From Nitrospinota bacterium (GTDB lineage Bacteria > Tectomicrobia > Entotheonellia > J063), in NCBI GenBank assembly GCA_003696125.1, contig RFHZ01000018.1:1-9725 (forward strand): a stretch of DNA of 9,725 nt, read 5' to 3'. A program made the translations under genes and the position numbers. Shown piece after piece: positions 4,643 through 9,725 of the stretch. Below the pieces are notes generated by a model. That model was not told where the DNA came from. It did no database searches and worked only from the letters and a program-made list of their open reading frames with translations. Every line of letters begins with the position of its first letter. The stretch's first letter is position 1.

Positions 4643-7600
4643 TTTTGTCCTCTCCATCGCCAGATTCGTTCACGCATCTCTTCCACCAGGCTATACAAGA
4701 TAGGAAGAAAAAAGAGGGTAAACAGCGTCCCTACCGACAGGCCACCCAGCACAACCCGTCCCAGAGGAGCCCATACCTCTGCCCCTTCTCCCCAGCCAAC
4801 AGAGAGGGGAAACAGGGCCAGGACCGTGGTCAGGGTGGTGATCAGGATCGGTCGTAGCCGGGTTCCGCCGGCTTCGATAATCGCTTCCCTGCTCCTCCTC
4901 CCCTGCTGGCGAAGGCGCTGGGCATAATCGATCAGGACGATGCCGTTGTTCACCACGATCCCTGCCAGCAGAATGATACCGATATAGACCGGCACGCTAT
5001 AGCTGGTACCGGTCATCCATAGACTGGCGATGATGCCGATAGAGGCAAAGGGGATGGTGAACATGATCACCAGGGGATGAAGGAGGGATTCGTAGAGGGA
5101 AGCCATGACCATGTATACCAGCAGCAAGGCCAGGGTGAAGGCGAGTACCACATCGCGGCGTGACTGCTGCATCGCCTCCCGTTCCCCGGCCAGCCGGAGG
5201 CTGAGTCCTTGCGGGAGCGGCACCTGGCGCACCCGCTCCTCTATCTCCCGCACCAGGGAGGAGAAGTCCCGACTCCCATCGCTTGCCACCTGGAGTGTAA
5301 CCACGCGCTGTTGGGCCCGTCGTTCGATCGTCATCGGTCCCCGGGCCCGGATGAGGGTGGCGATGTGATGAAGTGGTACCTGTCTGCCGGTCGGTGTGGG
5401 GATTAAGAGCTGCTCCAGATCCTTCCATCCCTCTCTATCCTGCTCCTGCAGCCGGACCAGAACGTCATACTGGTCTCCTCCGTCGCGGTAAGTGGTGGCA
5501 ACGGTGCCTTCCAGAGCGGTCTTTACCGTATTGAGGATATCTGCCATCCGGATCCCCAAGGCGGCCGCCTTGTCTCGCTGGATCTGAACCTGGATTTCTG
5601 GGATCTGGTCCTCGGTGCTGAGCAGGGTGTGTGATACCCCCTCGACCTGTTGCAGCACCTGGCTGAGTCGGTGGGCCAGGGCGGTACTGGCCTCCAGATC
5701 ATACCCCTGGATGTCGATCTCGATCCGCTCGCTACGGCCTCCTCCCCACAGACGGCGGAGATCAGAGGGGCGTTCAAAGATCCGAATCCGGGCTCCAGGA
5801 ATGGCTTTGAGTCTCTGTCGCAACTCTTGCATCAACACCGGAAGACTCTTTTCCCGTTGGGTCCGATCGAGGGCCTTGATAAACATAAACCCGGTATGGG
5901 TGCCACCCCCTCCCCGGCTGGTAACCCCTACCCGGGCAAAGGCGGCTTGAATCTCCGGGGTTTCCTGCACAATGATCCGCTCCATCTGGCGCATCACTCC
6001 ATCGGTGATAGCAAATTTCGTGCCGACCGGCATCTCCAGTCGGCCGTACATCAGCCCTTCATCCACCGCGGGGAGGAGTTCGCTCCCGATCTTCCTGTTC
6101 CCCCAGGAGGCCAGGATCAGGGTACCGGCAGCGACGGCGAGGACCAGGCCGCGATGGCAGAGGACCCGGTCCAGGCTGTGGCGATAAGTAGAGCCGAGCG
6201 CATGCAGCCGCTGGCGAGCCCTTCTCCTCTGCCTCCCCTCCTCTCCCCATGCTCCTGACTTCATCAGTCGGGCCGAAAGCATGGGGACGAGGGTCAGGGC
6301 CACTCCCAGCGAGGTCAGAAGGGAAGCGGTTACGGTCAGGGCCAGCTCGCGAAAGATGACCCCGATCGTCCCCTGCACAAAGATAATGGGGAGGAAGACA
6401 CAGAGGGTGGTCAGGGTGGAGGCAGCGATGGCAACCGTCACCTCCTGCCCTCCCCGTATGGCCGCTTCAACAGCCGGGAGGCCCAGACTGCGGTGCCGGT
6501 AGATGTTCTCCAGGACCACCACCGAGTTGTCGACCAGCATCCCGATGCCAAGAGCAAGGCCGCCGAGCGACATCCAGTTGAGGCTGATATCCCAGAGGTA
6601 GAGCAGGATAAAGGTGGCGATGATCGAGATCGGCATGCTCAGGGCGATGATGCAACTGGTCCGCAGGTTCTGGAGAAACAGGAAGAGGACGAGGAGGGCG
6701 ATCAGTCCCCCCTGGATGGCCGTGTTCCTCACCTGCCGGATCGAGTCCTTGATGAAGCGGGAACGGTCGTAGAGGATATCCAGGGATAACCCGGCTTCCA
6801 GGGTTTGTTGGATCGCTGGCAGACGGGCCCGTACCCGGTCTGCCACCTGCACGGTGTTCCCTCCAGACTGCTTGCGGACAGCCAGAATGACCCCTTCTTC
6901 CCCGTTGATACGTGTCTGGGTCCGCTCGTTTTCGTACCCTTTGACGACCTGTCCCACATCCTGCAGATAGACGGGGACTCCCTTGTGATGGGTCAACACC
7001 ACATGGGCAATGTCTTGAAGGGAGCGGAACTCCCCCAGCGGCCGGACCAGATAATCCAGGGAACCGGCTTCCAGCCGGCCACCGGCCAGGCTCAGGCTCT
7101 CCTGGCGCAGGGCGTCTACCACCTGGAGAAGGGAGAGGTTGACCGCTTCCAGCCGACTCTGATCCAGCCGGACCTGGATCTGGCGTCGTTTCCCTCCCCA
7201 GACATCCACGGCAGCTACCCCTTCCACCTGCTGGAGCAGATAGGCGAGGCGGTCTTCTGCTATCTGCCGGACATCATACCGCTCCCCATCCCCGTGAAAG
7301 CTGAGATACATGATCGGCTGGGAGGAGGTGTCATATTTCCAGATGCGGGGCTCTTCGACTTCGTCGGGGAGAAAGCGCTTGATCGAGGCGATCTTTTCCC
7401 GGACTTCGTTGACCGCTTCGGTCAGGTCTTTGTCCCAGCCGAAATCGATGACCACGGTGGAGTTCTCCTCTTTAGAAACGGAACGGACCTCCTGGACTCC
7501 ATCGATGGTACTCACCGCCTTTTCGATGTATTCGGTAACCAGCTTTTCCACCGTGTCTGGAGCTGCCCCTCTGTATCGGGTGCTGACGGTGACCGAAGGG

Positions 7601-7725
7601 AAGGTCACGTCGGGGAGTTGATCGAGAGGGAGGCGAGAGGCAGAGATCCCTCCCAGCACCAGGATGGCGAGGAAAAACATGGTAATGGTGACCGGTCTCT
7701 GCACCGCAAAACGGGAAAGGCTCAT
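4630..7725 (-). CDS. RND efflux transporter, AcrB/HAE1-type inner-membrane subunit
   Basis: This is the proton-driven inner-membrane pump of a tripartite efflux system, working with the membrane-fusion protein encoded just upstream and an outer-membrane channel not seen here. The 1031-residue length and architecture are complete: TM1 near 10-30, a first large periplasmic loop to about 335, TM2-6 (about 337-485), TM7 near 525-540, a second loop to about 855, and TM8-12 (860-1015). The TM4 motif GMLVDNSVVVLENIYRHR gives Asp399 at the AcrB Asp407 position, with Asn400 replacing Asp408. In TM10 the motif VVNNGIVLIDYA places Asn926 where AcrB has Lys940. This VDN/VNNGIV pattern is that of the HAE1 subgroup common outside Proteobacteria, so it is a drug, lipid or amphiphile exporter more probably than a CusA-type metal pump; the substrate is unknown. 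Its ATG overlaps the stop of the fusion-protein gene as ATGA. Confidence 0.97.
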   Translation of the reverse strand: MSLSRFAVQRPVTITMFFLAILVLGGISASRLPLDQLPDVTFPSVTVSTRYRGAAPDTVEKLVTEYIEKAVSTIDGVQEVRSVSKEENSTVVIDFGWDKDLTEAVNEVREKIASIKRFLPDEVEEPRIWKYDTSSQPIMYLSFHGDGERYDVRQIAEDRLAYLLQQVEGVAAVDVWGGKRRQIQVRLDQSRLEAVNLSLLQVVDALRQESLSLAGGRLEAGSLDYLVRPLGEFRSLQDIAHVVLTHHKGVPVYLQDVGQVVKGYENERTQTRINGEEGVILAVRKQSGGNTVQVADRVRARLPAIQQTLEAGLSLDILYDRSRFIKDSIRQVRNTAIQGGLIALLVLFLFLQNLRTSCIIALSMPISIIATFILLYLWDISLNWMSLGGLALGIGMLVDNSVVVLENIYRHRSLGLPAVEAAIRGGQEVTVAIAASTLTTLCVFLPIIFVQGTIGVIFRELALTVTASLLTSLGVALTLVPMLSARLMKSGAWGEEGRQRRRARQRLHALGSTYRHSLDRVLCHRGLVLAVAAGTLILASWGNRKIGSELLPAVDEGLMYGRLEMPVGTKFAITDGVMRQMERIIVQETPEIQAAFARVGVTSRGGGGTHTGFMFIKALDRTQREKSLPVLMQELRQRLKAIPGARIRIFERPSDLRRLWGGGRSERIEIDIQGYDLEASTALAHRLSQVLQQVEGVSHTLLSTEDQIPEIQVQIQRDKAAALGIRMADILNTVKTALEGTVATTYRDGGDQYDVLVRLQEQDREGWKDLEQLLIPTPTGRQVPLHHIATLIRARGPMTIERRAQQRVVTLQVASDGSRDFSSLVREIEERVRQVPLPQGLSLRLAGEREAMQQSRRDVVLAFTLALLLVYMVMASLYESLLHPLVIMFTIPFASIGIIASLWMTGTSYSVPVYIGIILLAGIVVNNGIVLIDYAQRLRQQGRRSREAIIEAGGTRLRPILITTLTTVLALFPLSVGWGEGAEVWAPLGRVVLGGLSVGTLFTLFFLPILYSLVEEMRERIWRWRGQKCES

Positions 7726-8984
7726 GGTATTCTCACCTGCATGCCGTCTTTTAGCCGTTCCTGCCCCTTGACGATCACCTGTTCTCCCTCTTGCAGGTGG
7801 TCGAGGACCACCACCAGTTCATCGGTCTGGTACCCGGTGCGGATCGTTCGGCTCTCCACTTTCCCGTCATGGTAGACAAAGACCCTGGTCCCCTGTCCGG
7901 CAGGTAGCAAGGCTACGCGAGGGATGAAGAGCACGTCGGGAAAGGTCTCTACAACCAGCTCGACCCGGGCGAACATGCCCGGCTTCAGCCGATGATAGGG
8001 GTTTTCCATGTGGATTTCAACCGGAACGGTTCGGGTCACCGGATCCATGGTCGGCCCTATCCGGAATAACGACCCGGTAAAACGCTCGGCCGGATAGGCA
8101 TCGACCCGGACCTCAGCCTGCTGGCCGGGGTGAAGGAGCTGGAGATGGCGTTCACTCACATGCCCGGCGATTTTGACCCGGTCCAGGTTCATGAGGGTGA
8201 GCAGGGGGGAGGAGGGGGTGGCAAAATCACCAGGGTCGATGTGGCGTTTGCTCACCATGCCATCGATGGGGGCCGTGATGCGGGCATGGCCGAGCCGGGT
8301 TCTGGCCAGCTCCAGTTCGGCTTCCGCTTCCCGGACCTGGGCAAGGGCGGCCTGCCGTTCTTCTGGTCGTGCCCCTTTGCGCAGCAGGGCCAGGGCATCT
8401 CGGGCGATGTTATACTCCGCCACGGCCGCCTCGTATTCCCGTTGCGCCTCTTCTCGATCCTGGTCAGAGAGGAAGTGTTTGGCAAAGAGCTCTTGGGCCC
8501 GCTCGTACACGCGCCGGGCCTTTTTCAGATTCGCTTCTGCTTTGCGCAGCCGATCGCGGGCCTGCGAGAGCTCCTCTGGTCGGGCCCCGGCCAGGAGCTG
8601 GGCGTAACGGGCCTGGTAAAGGGCCAGCCTGGCCTCTGCCTGTCGGACCTGTGCCGCCAGCTCGCGATGCTCCACCAATCCCAGCACCTCTCCCCGCTGT
8701 ACCGTGTCCCCCTCTTCGACCGTCAGCTCTTCGACCACACCGGCGATCTGGGCATGGACCTGCACCACCGATTGGGGGAGCACATCCCCGGTAAAGGAGA
8801 TACGCCGATCGAGGGTCCCTCGCCGTACCGGGGCGACGGCAACGGACAGGGGGGGAGGGGAGCGCATGGTGGCTTTCCCCTGAGCACCAGGATTGGTGGG
8901 GAAGAGGTCAGGGAGGAGGAAGAACCACACCAGCCCGAGGCCCAGGAGGAGTCCCAGTACACCCAGGGTGGAGCGTCTATTCAT
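7722..8984 (-). CDS. RND efflux membrane-fusion protein (periplasmic adaptor, HlyD/AcrA family)
   Basis: The adaptor joins the inner-membrane RND pump to the outer-membrane channel. The 420-residue protein has an N-terminal membrane anchor (about residues 6-24, no lipobox cysteine), a first barrel-sandwich half with QVHAQIAGVVEELTVEEGDTV (75-95), a long alpha-helical coiled-coil hairpin (about 108-232), the second lipoyl half with ARITAPIDGMV (234-244), a beta-barrel domain (about 265-345) and a membrane-proximal domain ending VKGQERLKDGMQVRIP. The hexapeptide GARPEE occurs twice (133-138 and 204-209), each time at the start of a helical stretch of similar build, so the hairpin arms may be an internal duplication. 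The hairpin is much longer than in metal-pump adaptors. Its start overlaps the ccmH stop by eight bases and its stop overlaps the pump's ATG by four, so translation of all three is probably coupled. Confidence 0.96.
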   Translation of the reverse strand: MNRRSTLGVLGLLLGLGLVWFFLLPDLFPTNPGAQGKATMRSPPPLSVAVAPVRRGTLDRRISFTGDVLPQSVVQVHAQIAGVVEELTVEEGDTVQRGEVLGLVEHRELAAQVRQAEARLALYQARYAQLLAGARPEELSQARDRLRKAEANLKKARRVYERAQELFAKHFLSDQDREEAQREYEAAVAEYNIARDALALLRKGARPEERQAALAQVREAEAELELARTRLGHARITAPIDGMVSKRHIDPGDFATPSSPLLTLMNLDRVKIAGHVSERHLQLLHPGQQAEVRVDAYPAERFTGSLFRIGPTMDPVTRTVPVEIHMENPYHRLKPGMFARVELVVETFPDVLFIPRVALLPAGQGTRVFVYHDGKVESRTIRTGYQTDELVVVLDHLQEGEQVIVKGQERLKDGMQVRIP

Positions 8985-9471
8985 ACTCGTCTAGTTCTCG
9001 CCGCAGTTGCTCGACGTACCGGCTTTCTCCCGGCGTGGTGCGGGAAGGAGCCTCTGGAGATGGTGGGGTCGAAGGGCGGAGGTGTTTTCCCGTTTTGGCC
9101 CACTGTCTTACCGTGATCCCGACGACGACACCACCGATAACCAGAAAGAGCGGGGGGAGGACCCAGACCAGGAGGTTGACCCCCTGCGGCTTGGGGCTGA
9201 GGAGGATCCACTCCCCGTATTTCTCGACAAAGTAGGCCTGGATCTGCTCCGGGGTTTCCCCGGCTTCCAGCTTCTCTCGAATCAGGTTCCGCATCTGCTT
9301 GGCCAGCTCTGATGGCGAATCCGCCACCGACAGGTTCTGTCAGACCGGACACCGGAGCTGGGAAGCGATCTGGCGCACCTGTTTCTCCAGGGCAGGGGCG
9401 GTTACCGCCCAGAGTGTTGTTACACTTCCCAGGAGCAGAACTATCAGGAGCAGCGTCCCTCGTATACGCAT
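8977..9471 (-). CDS. ccmH: CcmH cytochrome c maturation thiol reductase, apparent selenoprotein (in-frame TGA at 9340-9342)
   Basis: CcmH reduces the CxxCH heme-binding cysteines of apocytochrome c in the periplasm during System I maturation. Read through the TGA, the product is 164 residues and complete: an N-terminal signal anchor (about 5-22), the active site LRCPV-x-QNLSVADSPSE at 39-55, the helical domain with IREKLEAGETPEQIQAYFV and the conserved YGEWILLSPKP, a second membrane helix (about 98-120), and a charged cytoplasmic tail. Family members have LRCxxCQNxxxADS; here Cys41 is present and residue 44, normally the second Cys, is TGA. Both flanks are in one frame, with no other lesion. 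A SECIS-like stem-loop follows, so the best reading is selenocysteine (CxxU). TGA ends other genes in this window, so a UGA=Trp code is unlikely. The ATG at 9471 has GA/G-rich ribosome-binding sequence upstream. Without recoding, only a GTG-started fragment (8977-9327) lacking the active site would remain. A nonsense mutation or base error is the alternative. Confidence 0.85.
9311..9342 (-). promoter_or_regulatory. SECIS-like stem-loop with the candidate selenocysteine TGA codon
   Basis: On the minus strand the TGA (9342-9340) is followed after 11 bases by GGTGGCG (9328-9322), loop GATT (9321-9318) and CGCCATC (9317-9311): a 7-bp stem with one G.U pair. The loop begins with G at 19 nt after the TGA. 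Bacterial SECIS elements have a short apical loop with G in its first positions at about 16-37 nt after the UGA, and E. coli fdhF has its loop at 19 nt. A lower CTG/CAG pairing could add a stem below a bulge that contains a U. The E. coli-specific GGUCU loop is not present, but SelB recognition differs between phyla. Confidence 0.7.
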
Positions 9472-9494
9472 ATCCCTCTTTCCCTCTTCTGCAA

Positions 9495-9517
9495 GCCCGG
9501 CCATCCGATGGCAGGGC
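9495..9517 (-). repeat. GC-rich stem-loop in the ccmG-ccmH gap
   Basis: GCCC plus GCCAT pair with ATGGC plus GGGC across one mismatch (9499/9513), giving nine pairs around a three-base loop (9505-9507). It fills most of the 50-base gap between the ccmG stop and the ribosome-binding region of ccmH. No U-run follows on either strand, so it is more likely an RNA stability or attenuation element than a terminator. Its role is unknown. Confidence 0.4.
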
Positions 9518-9521
9518 GTAT

Positions 9522-9725
9522 CTATAGCAGTTTTTCGATCTCGCGCCGGATGGTCATGGCGCTGATCTCTCCGATGTTCTTATAGGCAATCCGGCCCTCT
9601 CGGTCAATGAAAAACGTCTCCGGCACACCATACACCCCATAGTCGATGGAGATCTTTCCCTCCCTGTCCAGGCCGATGGGAAAGGTTTTATGGAATTTTT
9701 GCACAAACTCCTGCACCTTGTCTCG
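9522..9725 (-). CDS. ccmG: CcmG/DsbE thioredoxin-like protein, C-terminal 67 residues (gene runs off the window)
   Basis: CcmG is a membrane-anchored periplasmic thioredoxin-fold protein that passes reductant to CcmH or to apocytochrome c. Only the C-terminal third is present, so its WCxxC active site lies outside the window. The visible part is characteristic: FPIGLDREGKISIDYGVYGVPETFFID, with Pro35 of this fragment as the cis-proline of the thioredoxin fold in the family's GVYGVPETF motif, then REGRIAYKNIGEI and a final helix ending IEKLL. The gene ends 50 bases before the ccmH start, the usual ccmG-ccmH order, and the adjacency confirms the identity of ccmH. TlpA/ResA-type proteins share the fold, but the GVYGVPETF motif and the neighbour favour CcmG. 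Confidence 0.92.
   Translation of the reverse strand, partial: RDKVQEFVQKFHKTFPIGLDREGKISIDYGVYGVPETFFIDREGRIAYKNIGEISAMTIRREIEKLL

Noticed and set aside
6805-7875. 356-codon plus-strand open frame
   Set aside because: It is antisense to the RND pump and adaptor, and the composition fits a mirrored frame of high-GC coding sequence; no recognisable domain.
8130-9116. 328-codon plus-strand open frame
   Set aside because: It is antisense to the adaptor and the ccmH end, Gly/Arg/Pro-rich, without any motif or ribosome-binding site.
8977-9327. A stand-alone 116-residue gene starting at GTG 9327
   Set aside because: It starts inside the CcmH active-site region, has no ribosome-binding site, and lacks the signal anchor and Cys41. 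The same frame continues upstream through the TGA to a proper ATG at 9471 with a signal sequence.
9340-9342. UGA read as tryptophan by a variant genetic code
   Set aside because: UGA is the normal stop of other genes here (519-521 and 4630-4632), Trp is encoded by TGG throughout, and Trp is not expected at the CcmH active site.

Overview
The window comes from a Gram-negative bacterium with a cytoplasmic membrane, a periplasm and an efflux system. GC content looks like the high fifties per cent, with tightly packed genes and short overlaps. It has a System I (Ccm) cytochrome c maturation pathway, an RND efflux pump, an EF-P of the lysine-loop type and a DUF4416 protein. That mix is what one would expect from lineages such as Nitrospirota, Methylomirabilota or Desulfobacterota, but this is an inference from gene content and no marker here fixes the phylum.

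Layout. (1) 1-521, plus strand: the 3' part of a membrane-anchored zinc-ribbon protein whose beginning is missing or frameshifted. (2) 549-1448, minus strand: a small acidic protein of unknown function followed by elongation factor P (efp). (3) 1473-1798: a divergent intergenic region with a plausible plus-strand promoter. (4) 1799-3188, plus strand: an arylamine N-acetyltransferase-like enzyme overlapping a DUF4416 gene. (5) 3195-9725, minus strand, read from the right edge leftwards: ccmG (partial), ccmH, an RND membrane-fusion protein, an RND inner-membrane transporter, a small four-helix membrane protein, then after a gap of about 100 bases a small periplasmic helical protein and a DedA-family membrane protein.

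The main result is in ccmH. Its reading frame is interrupted by a single in-frame TGA at 9340-9342, exactly where the second cysteine of the conserved LRCxxCQN redox motif should be (Cys41-Pro-Val-TGA44-Gln-Asn). The frame is intact on both sides. A 7-bp stem with a GAUU loop follows, with the loop guanine 19 nt after the TGA, the spacing found in E. coli fdhF. The simplest reading is a selenocysteine-containing CcmH (CxxU) with its bacterial SECIS element. Ordinary gene callers would report only a truncated 116-residue protein starting after the active site. A nonsense mutation or a base error remains possible from this window alone.

Other points of interest: ccmH runs with an 8-nt overlap into an efflux operon instead of into ccmI; the small membrane protein after the RND pump carries two H-x14-H helices, the pattern expected of a minimal di-heme cytochrome b; and three consecutive stem-loops (3830-3942) lie between the small periplasmic gene and dedA, one covering the stop codon of the first and one covering the best ribosome-binding site of the second.
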